A stretch of DNA of 64,000 nucleotides from Pseudomonas putida (GCF_003228315.1 NZ_CP029693.1:5490501-5554500), one strand, 5' to 3'; positions 23,590 through 32,075 are shown, counted from the stretch's first letter. The notes: generated by a model from the sequence alone, not told the origin. Program-made: numbers and translations.

Positions 23590-24071
23590 TCAACTTCTCC
23601 TTCTGCACAGAACCCCAGGCTCCGACAACGCATTCGTCGACGCCACGACACTTCCTGTGTCGCTGTCTGCCCAGGCCCATGCCTGGGCGATTCACTTGAC
23701 CCGAACAGACATCGGGTCGTCCATACAGGCTCTGTTTTTCCCTTGGATGAAAGAAACGTTCGCGTGACACAACGGGAAACGGGCAGCCCCCTTCAGCCCT
23801 GAAACACAATGGTAGATACCTTGAAATCTAGACCCTTGTGGTGATTTGCGCTGAGTTGATCATTGCGCCGCAAAGTCTTTCCTGGCAACCGCTTATTGAC
23901 GATTTACAAGGTAGTTTCACCACTCGTCCGAACCTGCGCCGTACGTGTCCCACTCTGATTTACTAAGTTACAGGCGTCATACGACAGCTTTGCGTCAAGC
24001 GCAGAGCCAACGGTACAAGCGGTACAGGGATTGATCGCTCAACGAGAGCGAGGTGCCAGGAGGCGGGAAGC
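23590..24071. other. 482-bp intergenic region with three perfect hairpins
   Basis: No convincing gene. Between 23646 and 23718 lie CGACAC-TTCCT-GTGTCG (23646-23662), GCCCAGGC-CCAT-GCCTGGGC (23669-23688) and GACCCGA-N7-TCGGGTC (23698-23718). The rest (23740-24071) is AT-richer, with no further structure that I can support. It could hold a structured leader of the LOG gene on the minus strand, a small RNA on either strand, or a protein-binding array. Confidence 0.5.
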
Positions 24072-24272
24072 ATGGCCAGAGTCGTTCTGGAAATAGAGAT
24101 CGATGCGCAACTGTATCGATTGCTCAAGTCATCGGCCGAGACCAATCATTTGAGTCTTGAAGAAGAGTGCTGCCGACGACTGGAGGCGGGGGAGCGCCGC
24201 TCGCGTTACTTGCAGGCACTGCTGGCAGAATTGCGCGCCGAGGATGAACAGCGGCGCGCCAAATCCCACTGA
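24072..24272 (+). CDS. Small hypothetical protein, ribbon-helix-helix-like
   Basis: 66 aa: MARVVLEIEIDAQLYRLLKS then SLEEECCRRLEAGERRSRYL. A short beta strand followed by two helices resembles Arc/FitA-type ribbon-helix-helix proteins. CAGGAGGCGGGAAGC precedes the start. It is convergent with the next gene, sharing only the boundary at 24272/24273. There is no toxin gene beside it, so an antitoxin role is not supported. The family is not recognised with confidence. Confidence 0.6.
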   Translation: MARVVLEIEIDAQLYRLLKSSAETNHLSLEEECCRRLEAGERRSRYLQALLAELRAEDEQRRAKSH

Positions 24273-24695
24273 TTACTTTTTCTTCGGCGTCGCTTTCGGG
24301 CAGTCCGATTCCTGGAAGCTTGCCGAGCCGATCGGACGATTGGATTTTACTTCGGTGAAGTCGTAACGCATGACCGCACCTTTCGCCATCAACTTGCGGT
24401 AGCCGGGGTTGTTGCAAACCGAGGCGCCAAGCTGGAAGTACACCGCTTTAGGATCGGCGCGCATTTTCTGAGCGTGGCTGCTTTGTACGCTCAGGTGGTT
24501 GATCAGTGTTTTGCCTTCAACGGTGTAACCCTGATCAAGAATGTCTTCATTGATCGCCCGTGGCGTGCCAACGCTGCTTTGTGCGGCGACATTTTGCAGC
24601 TCTTTGTTCAGATTCTGCTCACTCAGAGACGCGGCCTGAGCGCTGAAGGACGACGCCAGCAGAATGGCAGCGGTGGGGACGATAAGGCGCAGCAT
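24273..24695 (-). CDS. Secreted PA3611-like protein (QSregVF family)
   Basis: 140 aa from MLRLIVPTAAILLASSFSAQA, a clear signal peptide cut near residue 21. Two Cys in the mature part (SVCNNPGYRKLM and ESDCPKATPKKK) could form a disulphide. Length and pattern fit the P. aeruginosa PA3611 family, described as quorum-sensing-regulated; its biochemical role is unknown. The location near recA-recX and dgkA-erdR agrees with the PA36xx gene order. A longer upstream frame is dismissed because it would bury the signal peptide. Confidence 0.8.
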   Translation of the reverse strand: MLRLIVPTAAILLASSFSAQAASLSEQNLNKELQNVAAQSSVGTPRAINEDILDQGYTVEGKTLINHLSVQSSHAQKMRADPKAVYFQLGASVCNNPGYRKLMAKGAVMRYDFTEVKSNRPIGSASFQESDCPKATPKKK

Positions 24696-24885
24696 GAAAC
24701 TCTCCTGGTTCAGTGACTGGTGGTTCGACCAGCCACGTGACTGTGCGTTCAGTGGCGGCGAATTATAGGGGAGCCCGTCCGGACGGTACAGGCTTGCGCC
24801 GGCGGCTCTGGTAAACTGCCGGTCTTTATTTGCCCCGCCGAGTGCCGTTCGTGTCGAGTTTCCCTGTCTGCCGGTGTTGCCTTTG

Positions 24886-25629
24886 ATGAACCACGCCCCC
24901 AACGCCGTAGCCCGTCTGCGTGACCAACGCGAAGATGAAGGTATCAAGCCACTTCAGGCCCGAGGCTGGCGCGCGCCCCGTTGCCGAAACTGCAGAGTGA
25001 TCGAGAGCCATTGCCTGTGTGCCTGGCGCCCGCAGGTCGAGACCCGTTCCGGGGTCTGCCTGATCATGACCAGCAAGGAAGTGTTCAAGCCCAGCAATAC
25101 CGGTTGGCTGATTGCCGATGTAGTGCGCGATAACCATGCATTCATCTGGTCGCGGACCGAAGTCGATCAGCAGTTGCTGGCGTTGCTGTCCGATCCGCAA
25201 TGGCAGCCTTATCTGGTATTTCCTGGCGAGTACGTCGCCCCGGAACGCGTCACCAATACGGTGATGGCAGATAGCAGCAAACGCCCGCTGTTCATTTTGC
25301 TGGACGCGACCTGGACCGAGGCACGCAAAATTTTCCGCAAAAGCCCTTACTTCGATGCGCTGCCGATCCTCAGCCTGCTGCCCGAAAAACACTCCCGCTA
25401 TCAGTTGCGCCGGTCTACCCGCAGTGAGCACTTGTGCACCGCCGAGGTCGCGGCGTTATGCCTGGACCTGGCGGGCGATGTGCAAGCTGCATCGGCACTG
25501 GACGCTTATTTCGATGTATTCAGCCAGCATTACCTCGATGCCAAGCGACAACTGGACATGAATGTTGAAACGCCGGCTCATGCCGAGTTGTTGCCATTTG
25601 TGCAAAACAGTGCGGCGGTCACGGGCTGA
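24886..25629 (+). CDS. tapT: DTW-domain tRNA-uridine aminocarboxypropyltransferase (TapT-like)
   Basis: 247 aa from MNHAPNAVARLRDQRED; a TTG at 24874 is a weaker alternative. A Zn-type cluster CRNCRVIESHCLC (about residues 33-45) and the signature LDATWTEARKIF (about 143-154) define the DTW family. E. coli TapT (YfiP) makes acp3U at position 47 of tRNAs from S-adenosylmethionine. The C-terminal LRRSTRSEHLCTAEVAAL is also typical. It stands alone between oppositely directed neighbours. The gene symbol is by family only. Confidence 0.82.
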   Translation: MNHAPNAVARLRDQREDEGIKPLQARGWRAPRCRNCRVIESHCLCAWRPQVETRSGVCLIMTSKEVFKPSNTGWLIADVVRDNHAFIWSRTEVDQQLLALLSDPQWQPYLVFPGEYVAPERVTNTVMADSSKRPLFILLDATWTEARKIFRKSPYFDALPILSLLPEKHSRYQLRRSTRSEHLCTAEVAALCLDLAGDVQAASALDAYFDVFSQHYLDAKRQLDMNVETPAHAELLPFVQNSAAVTG

Positions 25630-25817
25630 TTGTCGCCCATACTGCAAAGAACTGTACCGGGAATGCGGCTTGACCACCCCGGCTTCGCTGGGCATGCTTG
25701 GCGCCGATTAGGGCACGGCCTGGATTTGATACACCGTATGTATTGGTGTTGAACGTGCCCTGTAGGTGCAGCTCCGTGGCTGTACTTCGCGTTGTTTGAA
25801 AACAGGATCACTTGAAC

Positions 25818-26468
25818 ATGTCCACATACGAAATCCTGATTGCCGATGACCACCCGCTTTTTCGTTCCGCCCTGCATCAAGCGTTGACCCTGGGACTTGG
25901 CCCGGATGTCCGTCTGGTGGAAGTGGCGAGCATTGCCGAACTGGAAGCCCGCCTGACCGAGAAGGCCGACTGGGATCTGGTACTGCTGGACCTGAATATG
26001 CCGGGGGCTTACGGTTTTTCCGGGTTGGTTCTGCTTCGTGGCCAATATCCACAAATCCCGGTGGTCATGGTCTCGGCCCAGGAAGAAGCTTCGGTGATGG
26101 TCAAGTCCCGTGAGTTTGGCGCCAGCGGCTTCATCCCCAAGTCCAGTGACCTGAGCGTGATCCAGAAAGCGGTGCGCTCCGTGCTGGATGCCGACGTATA
26201 CTGGCCCGCGCAGGCATTCGAAGCGGTCAGCGTTTCCGAAGAGGCCAAGGCGGCCAGTGAAGGCCTCGCCAGCCTCACACCCCAGCAGTTCCGGGTGCTG
26301 ACCATGGTCTGCGAGGGTTTGCTGAACAAGCAGATTGCTTACGAGCTAGGTGTTTCCGAAGCGACCATCAAGGCTCACGTGACTGCGATTTTCCGCAAGC
26401 TGAACGTACGAACCCGTACCCAGGCTGCATTGCTCCTGCAACAACTTGAGTCAATTTCGAGCCACTAA
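25818..26468 (+). CDS. erdR: LuxR/NarL-type response regulator ErdR-like
   Basis: 216 aa from MSTYEILIADDHPLF. The receiver domain has the acidic pair DD near residue 10, phosphoacceptor Asp in LVLLDLNMPGAYG (about 58) and VSAQEEASV. The C-terminal LuxR HTH is LTPQQFRVLTMVCEGLLNKQIAYELGVSEATIKAHV. In P. aeruginosa ErdR (PA3604) acts in the regulation of ethanol/acetate metabolism and lies next to dgkA, the same order as here. No sensor kinase is adjacent. A TTG two codons upstream is ignored. Confidence 0.85.
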   Translation: MSTYEILIADDHPLFRSALHQALTLGLGPDVRLVEVASIAELEARLTEKADWDLVLLDLNMPGAYGFSGLVLLRGQYPQIPVVMVSAQEEASVMVKSREFGASGFIPKSSDLSVIQKAVRSVLDADVYWPAQAFEAVSVSEEAKAASEGLASLTPQQFRVLTMVCEGLLNKQIAYELGVSEATIKAHVTAIFRKLNVRTRTQAALLLQQLESISSH

Positions 26469-26545
26469 GGGCTGGTACCTTCACGCTTTTTTGACTTGGG
26501 TTAATCTAGTTTCCTCACTCCTTTTCTGGTCAGTTACCTACTCTT

Positions 26546-26908
26546 ATGTCCCCTTTCAAAGGCCAGACCGGCCTTAAACGCATCCTCAATGCCTCTGGCT
26601 ATTCCTTTGATGGCCTGCGCGCCGCCTTTACCGGCGAAGCGGCTTTTCGGCAACTGGTGTTGCTCAACGTCATCCTGATCCCCTTGTCGTTCTTCCTGAA
26701 CGTCAGCCGCGTCGAGCAGGCGTTGCTGATTGCCGTCTGCCTGTTGGCCTTGATTGTCGAGTTGCTCAACTCTGCAGTGGAAGCGGCGATCGATCGCATT
26801 TCCCTTGAGCGGCACCCGCTCTCGAAAAACGCCAAGGACATGGGCAGCGCCGCGCAATTGGTGGCACTGACCATGATCGCGCTGGTCTGGGCGCTGATTC
26901 TGCTTTAA
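26546..26908 (+). CDS. dgkA: Diacylglycerol kinase DgkA
   Basis: 120 aa, the typical size. Three membrane segments and the family signature EAAIDRISLERHPLSKNAKDMGSAAQ (here IDRISLERHPLSKNAKD) with Glu residues for catalysis are present. The enzyme phosphorylates diacylglycerol left over from periplasmic glucan or lipid modification, returning phosphatidic acid to phospholipid synthesis. Its stop overlaps the end of the convergent finR gene by 4 bp. Confidence 0.95.
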   Translation: MSPFKGQTGLKRILNASGYSFDGLRAAFTGEAAFRQLVLLNVILIPLSFFLNVSRVEQALLIAVCLLALIVELLNSAVEAAIDRISLERHPLSKNAKDMGSAAQLVALTMIALVWALILL

Positions 26909-27831
26909 GCGATTGCCGGCAAAACGATCTCGTCGCTGCGCTGAACCCCGGCGGTAAAAGCGCGGCACAGATCGAGAAACTCGCGCATTGCCGAGGTCTG
27001 GTACTTCTGCTTGTGCCAGATGAAATAAAACTGCCGCGCCAAGTCCAGGTCCGGTGTCTCTACCGGTACCAGGCTGCCACGACGGAATGCATCGCGCAGT
27101 GCCAGTCGTGAAATGCAGCCAATCCCCAACCCGGACTCCACCGCACGCTTGATCGCTTCAGTGTGTTCCAGCTCCAGGCGAATGTTCAGCGCACTGTGGT
27201 GGTGACGCATGGCCTGATCGAATGTCAGCCGCGTGCCGGAGCCTTGCTCGCGCAGAATCCAGGCTTCATGGCTCAATTCATTCATGGTCGCGATGCCGCG
27301 TTGCGCCAGCGGATGTTGAGGGGCGCAAAACACCACCAGCTCGTCTTCGACCCAGCTCTGCACTTCGATGTCGGGGTGGCTGCAATCACCCTCGATTAGA
27401 CCCAGATCAATTTCGTAGTGAGCGACCTGTTGCACAATATTGGCAGTGTTCTGTACATGCAGCTTCACCTGGCTTTCCGGGTGGCGCTGCATGAAACCAC
27501 CGATCAGGAGGGTGGCCAGGTAGTTGCCGATGGTCAGCGTCGCACCAACGGCCAATGAACCGAATCCGGATTTGCCATTGAGCAGGTCTTCGATTTCCTT
27601 GGCCTGGTCGAGCATCGCCACCGCTTGCGGCAGCAGCTGCTTGCCGAGGGCGTTGAGGCTCAACCGTTTGCCGGCGCGGTCGAACAGCTGGCAGCTGGAC
27701 TGACGCTCCAGTTCGGTGATCGATGTGCTCGCTGCCGATTGCGAGAGATTCAGCAGCCCGGCAGCGCGGGACACGCTCTCCTGCTGGGCGACGGCGACGA
27801 AAACTTGAAGTTGACGGAGAGTAAATCGCAT
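26905..27831 (-). CDS. finR: LysR-type regulator FinR-like
   Basis: 308 aa from MRFTLRQLQVFVAVAQQESV, the normal LysR start; a longer frame to 27975 would run into the fpr leader. N-terminal winged HTH (SRAAGLLNLSQSAASTSITELERQ), C-terminal substrate-binding domain. Divergent from fpr with 133 bp between. In P. putida and relatives the LysR protein FinR activates the adjacent ferredoxin-NADP reductase gene under superoxide stress, so the same relation is likely here. Confidence 0.88.
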   Translation of the reverse strand: MRFTLRQLQVFVAVAQQESVSRAAGLLNLSQSAASTSITELERQSSCQLFDRAGKRLSLNALGKQLLPQAVAMLDQAKEIEDLLNGKSGFGSLAVGATLTIGNYLATLLIGGFMQRHPESQVKLHVQNTANIVQQVAHYEIDLGLIEGDCSHPDIEVQSWVEDELVVFCAPQHPLAQRGIATMNELSHEAWILREQGSGTRLTFDQAMRHHHSALNIRLELEHTEAIKRAVESGLGIGCISRLALRDAFRRGSLVPVETPDLDLARQFYFIWHKQKYQTSAMREFLDLCRAFTAGVQRSDEIVLPAIA

Positions 27832-27964
27832 ATCGATATAACCGATAACCCTTATCTTAATAATCCATTTAACAGATATTCTCTCTGCTATTAGAATGCG
27901 ATGCAATTGCGCGCCGTCCATAGAGCGCGGAGCATGCGCAGATAATCTCCAGGAGTCCCCGTAC

Positions 27965-28744
27965 ATGAGCAACATGAACCACGAGCGTGTCCTCAGTGTT
28001 CATCACTGGAACGACACTCTGTTCAGCTTCAAGTGCACCCGTGATCCGGGCCTGCGCTTCGAGAACGGTCAGTTCGTGATGATCGGCCTGCAACAACCCA
28101 ACGGCCGCCCGCTTATGCGCGCTTACTCGATTGCCAGCCCGAACTGGGAAGAGCATCTCGAGTTCTTCAGCATCAAGGTGCCAGACGGCCCGCTGACTTC
28201 CCAGTTGCAGCATCTGAAGGAAGGCGACGAGATCATCATCAGCAAGAAGCCTACGGGCACGCTGGTGCTGGATGACTTGAAGCCTGGCAAACACCTGTAC
28301 CTGCTCAGCACTGGTACCGGCCTGGCGCCATTCATGAGCGTCATCCAGGATCCGGAAACCTACGAGCGTTTCGAAAAAGTGATCCTGTGCCACGGCGTAC
28401 GTTACGTCAACGAAGTCGCTTACCGCGAGTTCATCACCGAGCACCTGCCGCAGAACGAATTCTTCGGTGAAGCGTTGCGTGACAAGTTGATCTACTACCC
28501 GACTGTGACCCGCGAGCCGTTCGAGAACGAAGGTCGCCTGACCGACCTGATGCGCAGCGGTAAGCTGTTCAGCGACATCGGTCTGCCACCGATCAACCCG
28601 CAGGACGACCGCGCCATGCTGTGCGGCAGCCCGAGCATGCTTGACGAGACCAGCGAAGTGCTCAACAGCTTCGGCCTGAAAGTTTCGCCACGCATGCGCG
28701 AGCCGGGTGATTACCTGATCGAGCGTGCGTTCGTCGAGAAATAA
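27965..28744 (+). CDS. fpr: Ferredoxin--NADP+ reductase Fpr
   Basis: 259 aa from MSNMNHERVLSVHHWNDTLF, with CCAGGAGTCCCCGTAC as ribosome site. FAD-binding RAYSIASPNWEE (about residue 51), NADP-binding STGTGLAPFMSVI (about 118) and the C-terminal GDYLIERAFVEK are hallmarks of the bacterial FprA/subclass I enzymes. It moves electrons between NADP(H) and ferredoxin or flavodoxin in redox stress responses. Regulation by the divergent FinR is expected. A terminator with a 15-bp stem follows. Confidence 0.95.
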   Translation: MSNMNHERVLSVHHWNDTLFSFKCTRDPGLRFENGQFVMIGLQQPNGRPLMRAYSIASPNWEEHLEFFSIKVPDGPLTSQLQHLKEGDEIIISKKPTGTLVLDDLKPGKHLYLLSTGTGLAPFMSVIQDPETYERFEKVILCHGVRYVNEVAYREFITEHLPQNEFFGEALRDKLIYYPTVTREPFENEGRLTDLMRSGKLFSDIGLPPINPQDDRAMLCGSPSMLDETSEVLNSFGLKVSPRMREPGDYLIERAFVEK

Positions 28745-28756
28745 GCGGCACTCAAA

Positions 28757-28848
28757 CCTGTGGGAGCGAGCTTGCTCGCGATGACGATCTGCCAGTCAAC
28801 ATGGATGTTGAATGTCTAACCGCAATCGCGAGCAAGCTCGCTCCCACA
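28757..28848. repeat. REP/BIME palindromic pair after fpr
   Basis: CCTGTGGGAGCGAGCTTGCTC and, about 45 bp on, its inverted partner GAGCAAGCTCGCTCCCACA. Confidence 0.9.
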
Positions 28849-28854
28849 AAAGCA

Positions 28855-28892
28855 AAAACCCGCATTGCCCGAGAAGGCAATGCGGGTTTTTT
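28855..28892 (+). terminator. Bidirectional terminator between fpr and trmO
   Basis: AACCCGCATTGCC, loop CGAGAA, GGCAATGCGGGTT, flanked by As and Ts on both sides. It serves two convergent genes. Confidence 0.93.
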
Positions 28893-28904
28893 CGTTTCTG
28901 GTGC

Positions 28905-29603
28905 CTAGACCTTTGCGGGAATGACTTCCAGGACCCGGATCGAATCCGCTGTCGGATAGTGCCAGCGCACATCCAGATCCCAGAACTGCGCCCCATATTC
29001 CCGTTCCGGGGCGGGCGTCTGGTACGCCGGGCGAGGATCCTGCGCCAGACACTGCTCAATCAACTCAACCAGCGGCTCTGCAAGGCGCTGAGCGTGCCCG
29101 TGAGCCTGTTGCAGGGCGCTGTCGGCCCACTGCACGGGAATCAGCTGCGGCGCGGCACTGGCGATGCTGTTGGAGGCGCTGTCGATGATGTCGGCGTAAG
29201 GCACGTAGGGCTTGATGTCGAGAATCGGTGTGCCATCCAGCAGGTCGATGCCGGATATCCACAGGCGATTGGCTTCGACCTTGTCCAGTTTGACCACGGA
29301 TTGGCCGATGCCATTGGGCCGATGCGTCGCGCGAGTGGCAAACACACCCATGGACTTGTTGCCGCCCAGGCGGGGAGGGCGGACCTTCAGGCGGGGCTTT
29401 TCTTCCAGGGCCTGGTGAAACAGGAACAGCAGCCAGACGTGACTGACCTGCTCCAGCCCCTGCACCGCATCACCCTGATCGAAAGGTGCCACCAGTTCCA
29501 ACACACCACGCGCGGCCGGGGCCAGCTGTGGCTGGCGCGGGATGGCGAACTTCTCCTTGAAGCATGAGTGCACGAAGCCGATGGGGGAGACGTTGTAGGT
29601 CAT
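28905..29603 (-). CDS. trmO: tRNA (adenine37-N6)-methyltransferase TrmO
   Basis: 232 aa from MTYNVSPIGFVHSCFKEKF. The N-terminal UPF0066/YaeB barrel carries KFAIPRQPQLAPAARG, the THRPNGIGQSVVKL motif (about residue 87) and DLLDGTPILDIKPYVPY (about 120), all diagnostic. TrmO methylates N6 of t6A37 in tRNA-Thr. The C-terminal extension matches the longer gammaproteobacterial form. It is convergent with fpr. Confidence 0.92.
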   Translation of the reverse strand: MTYNVSPIGFVHSCFKEKFAIPRQPQLAPAARGVLELVAPFDQGDAVQGLEQVSHVWLLFLFHQALEEKPRLKVRPPRLGGNKSMGVFATRATHRPNGIGQSVVKLDKVEANRLWISGIDLLDGTPILDIKPYVPYADIIDSASNSIASAAPQLIPVQWADSALQQAHGHAQRLAEPLVELIEQCLAQDPRPAYQTPAPEREYGAQFWDLDVRWHYPTADSIRVLEVIPAKV

Positions 29604-29678
29604 GGTTTGCGGTCGAGGCAGAGAAGGGGCGGGCATGATAACCCGATCGACCCGGCGTCAGTTGTGCCTGTGCTGGCG

Positions 29679-29768
29679 TCTTCGCGAGCAAGCCCACAAT
29701 GATTTGTGTGTAGTAGAAGACTTCTGCTTTACCACCAAACCCTGTGGGAGCGAGCTTGCTCGCGATGG
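29679..29768. repeat. Degenerate REP pair
   Basis: TTCGCGAGCAAGCCCAC (29679-) and TGTGGGAGCGAGCTTGCTCGC (29743-29764) in inverted arrangement; the left copy is partial. Confidence 0.7.
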
Positions 29769-29781
29769 CCACACTGCCGAT

Positions 29782-30552
29782 CTAGAGACTGAACCCACCA
29801 TCCAGCGGAATGATATTCCCGGTCATGTATGCCCCCGCCGTGCTCGCCAGGCTGATCGCCAACGCCGCCATTTCCTCTTCGCGCCCCCAGCGTTTCATCG
29901 GGATCAGCGCCGTATCCTGCGCCATTGCCTGCTCATCATTGACGATGTGCTGGGTCATTTTGCTGGGAAAGCGTCCCGGTGCGATCACGTTGACGTTGAT
30001 GTGCTGGCTCACCAACTCCCGCGCCAGAATCCGTGACAACTGATGCAGGGCCGCTTTGCTCGGCCCGTAGGCGTACGCTTGCTCGCCAAAGGACGAAATC
30101 CCTGCCACTGAACCGATGTTGATGATCCGCGCCGGATTCTCCGGTGAACCGGCCTTGCGCAGCAGTGGCAGGAATTGCTGGATGCAGTTGAAGACAGACG
30201 TCACGTTGAGCTGCATGACTTTTTCCCAGCCCTTGATCGGGTAGCTCTCCAAAGGCGCGCCCCAGGTGGTGCCAGCGTTATTGACCAGAATGTCGAGATG
30301 GGAGATCTGTTCACCCAGTCGCGCGACCAGTTGCAGTACGCCTTCTTCAGTGGCCAGGTTGGCCGCCACGCCATGGCATTGGCCATAGGCACCGAGTTCG
30401 TCGGCGGTTTGCAGGCAGGCTTCGACATCACGGGCGCAGACATAGACCGTGGCGCCGGCCTCGACAAAGGCCTTGGCGATCATCTTGCCGATGCCACGGG
30501 TACCGCCGGTGACCAGAGCGACGCGGCCTTGCAGGGAGAAGTAGGGGTGCAT
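29782..30552 (-). CDS. SDR-family NADP-dependent reductase (RhlG-like)
   Basis: 256 aa. Classical SDR motifs: cofactor loop TGGTRGIGKM (about residues 15-24), NNAGTTWGAP (about 90), Ser..Tyr-x3-Lys as SVAGISSFGEQAYAYGPSKAAL (about 152-173) and the C-terminal DGGFSL. R in CARD suggests NADPH preference. Similarity in length and motifs to RhlG, an NADPH beta-ketoacyl reductase of Pseudomonas, is noted; the true substrate is unknown. It stands alone between repeats. Confidence 0.85.
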   Translation of the reverse strand: MHPYFSLQGRVALVTGGTRGIGKMIAKAFVEAGATVYVCARDVEACLQTADELGAYGQCHGVAANLATEEGVLQLVARLGEQISHLDILVNNAGTTWGAPLESYPIKGWEKVMQLNVTSVFNCIQQFLPLLRKAGSPENPARIINIGSVAGISSFGEQAYAYGPSKAALHQLSRILARELVSQHINVNVIAPGRFPSKMTQHIVNDEQAMAQDTALIPMKRWGREEEMAALAISLASTAGAYMTGNIIPLDGGFSL

Positions 30553-30650
30553 GGCAAATCCTGAGAGCTGAAGGTCATTACACCCTAGTCGTAGGTCGCA
30601 GGAAGGGGAGCCACTATTTTTGTGCGGAATGGGAATTCATACAGCCCGCT

Positions 30651-30722
30651 CTTGTAGGAGCGCAGCTTGCTGGCGATGGCGATCTCAAGGACGCCATCGC
30701 CAGCAAGCTGTGCTCCTACAAG
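30651..30722. repeat. Long near-perfect palindrome, variant REP
   Basis: 31-bp arms (30651-30681 and 30692-30722) with a single mismatch and a 10-bp loop; the arm starts CTTGTAGGAGCGCAGCTTGC. It differs from the common REP by GGCGATGGCG in place of CGCGA. It lies between two same-strand genes. Confidence 0.9.
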
Positions 30723-30734
30723 GGGCAATGGCGA

Positions 30735-31205
30735 TTATTGCGGACGCACGCGCAAGGTCAGACCCTTGAGGAAGTTGCGCAGCAACTGGTCGCCACACGG
30801 GCGGTAGTTGGTGTGGCCGAACTTGCGGAACAGCGCGCTCAGCTCGGGTTTGGACACCGGAAACTCCGCGGCCTTGAGGATCGCGTGCATGTCGTCTTCC
30901 TTGAGTTCGAAGGCCACCCGCAGCTTTTTCAGGATGATGTTGTTGGTCACTGGCACTTCAATCGGCATTGGCGGACGGCTTTCGTCCTTGCCGCGCTTGA
31001 AGACCACCAGACCGTCGAGGAAATGCGCCATGACGTCGTCCGGGCAGCGTACGAAGCCTTCCTCGTCTTCCTCTTTCTTGTCCAGGTAGGACACAACATC
31101 TGCCAGGCTCACGTCCATGCCGCCGAGCTTGATGATCTCGACGACTTTCTTGTCGCTGATGTCGAGCATGTAGCGCACGCTGCGCAGTACGTCGTTATGA
31201 ATCAT
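30735..31205 (-). CDS. DUF1456 (YehS-like) family protein
   Basis: 156 aa from MIHNDVLRSVRYMLDISDKK. Two copies of a roughly 65-residue module are visible: NDVLRSVRYMLDISDKKVVE with its FVRCPDDVMAHFLDGLV end, and NIILKKLRVAFELKEDDMHA with RPCGDQLLRNFLKGL. This duplicated helical unit is the DUF1456/YehS pattern; function is unknown. An in-frame upstream ATG at 31241 is disregarded because homologues begin MxxNDVLRS. It lies 75 bp downstream of a pseudouridine synthase-like gene on the same strand. Confidence 0.85.
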   Translation of the reverse strand: MIHNDVLRSVRYMLDISDKKVVEIIKLGGMDVSLADVVSYLDKKEEDEEGFVRCPDDVMAHFLDGLVVFKRGKDESRPPMPIEVPVTNNIILKKLRVAFELKEDDMHAILKAAEFPVSKPELSALFRKFGHTNYRPCGDQLLRNFLKGLTLRVRPQ

Positions 31206-31280
31206 GTGTGCAGTCCTGATATTCAGCTGTGGGCACCGCAACCAGGCGCGGTGCCGAAATGTTTGGCGGCGTGGGAAGCC

Positions 31281-31991
31281 TTAGAACTTCTCTTTGCCGG
31301 ACAGGTAGCGCCATTGCCCCAATGGCACTTTTCCGATGGACACGCCGCCGATGCGGATACGACGGATGCCCACGACCTTCAGGCCGACGGCCTGGCAGAA
31401 CAGGGCGATCACGCCCGGTTGTGGATTCTTCATGGCGAAGCGCAGGCGGTTTTCGTTCTGCCAGCTGGCTTTGACCGAAGGCAGTTCCTTGCCCTTGTAC
31501 GTCAAACCGTGCTGCAGGCGGTTGAGACCATGCTCGACCATGTCGCCTTCTACCTCGACCACATATTCCTGCTCGATTTTCGCGGCATCGGCCGTGAGCT
31601 TGCGCAGGATCTTCCAATCCTGGGTGAACACCAGCAGACCGCTGGCATTGGGTTGCAGGTCGGTGCTGGCGGTCAGGCGCAGGAAGTGGCCCTTGAGCGG
31701 GCGTTTGGCGAAGCGGTGCTCTTCGCTCAGGGTGTCGGCGCGCAAGGTCGCCATGGCGGTCTCGGCGTCCATGCCCGCGGGCACGTTGAGCAGAATGGTG
31801 ACCGGCTCCGGTGCTGTGGCCTTGGCGTCCTTGTCGAGTTCGACTTTCTGGTCGCCGACCTTGAACTGCGGCTCGTCAATGACTTCGCCGTCCACGGTGA
31901 CCCAGCCGCCTTCGATGAACAGTTCGGCTTCCCGACGGGAACAGCCGACGAGTTCTATGAGGCGTTTGGAAAGTCGAATCGGGTCAGTCAT
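31281..31991 (-). CDS. RsuA/RluF-like RNA pseudouridine synthase with atypical motif
   Basis: 236 aa. An N-terminal S4 RNA-binding domain (IRLSKRLIELVGCSRREAEL.. GGWVTVDGEVI) and the synthase fold are recognisable, ending in LKVVGIRRIRIGGVSIGKV. The usual catalytic motif GRLDxxSxGLLLLTND appears here as STDLQPNASGLLVFTQD. An Asp is present, but spacing to the GL pair is two residues longer, or it is shifted to the Arg column if no gap is allowed. Either a diverged active enzyme or an RNA-binding derivative is possible. The target RNA is unknown. Confidence 0.78.
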   Translation of the reverse strand: MTDPIRLSKRLIELVGCSRREAELFIEGGWVTVDGEVIDEPQFKVGDQKVELDKDAKATAPEPVTILLNVPAGMDAETAMATLRADTLSEEHRFAKRPLKGHFLRLTASTDLQPNASGLLVFTQDWKILRKLTADAAKIEQEYVVEVEGDMVEHGLNRLQHGLTYKGKELPSVKASWQNENRLRFAMKNPQPGVIALFCQAVGLKVVGIRRIRIGGVSIGKVPLGQWRYLSGKEKF

Positions 31992-32075
31992 GACGGGGCC
32001 GTAACAAAAAAAAGGGTGGGCATTGTACCTGCGTGGCGCGGGTTAATCCCGGAACCATTTTGCCGCAGGGGCTTT

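Noticed and set aside
28757..28848. Repeated GTGGGAGCGAGC units considered as CRISPR
   Set aside because: The units are inverted pairs scattered at gene ends, not direct repeats with regular spacers, and no cas gene is present.
31230..31253. GGCACCGC/GCGGTGCC hairpin after the pseudouridine synthase-like gene as terminator
   Set aside because: There is a stem but no T run on either strand, so termination is not supported.
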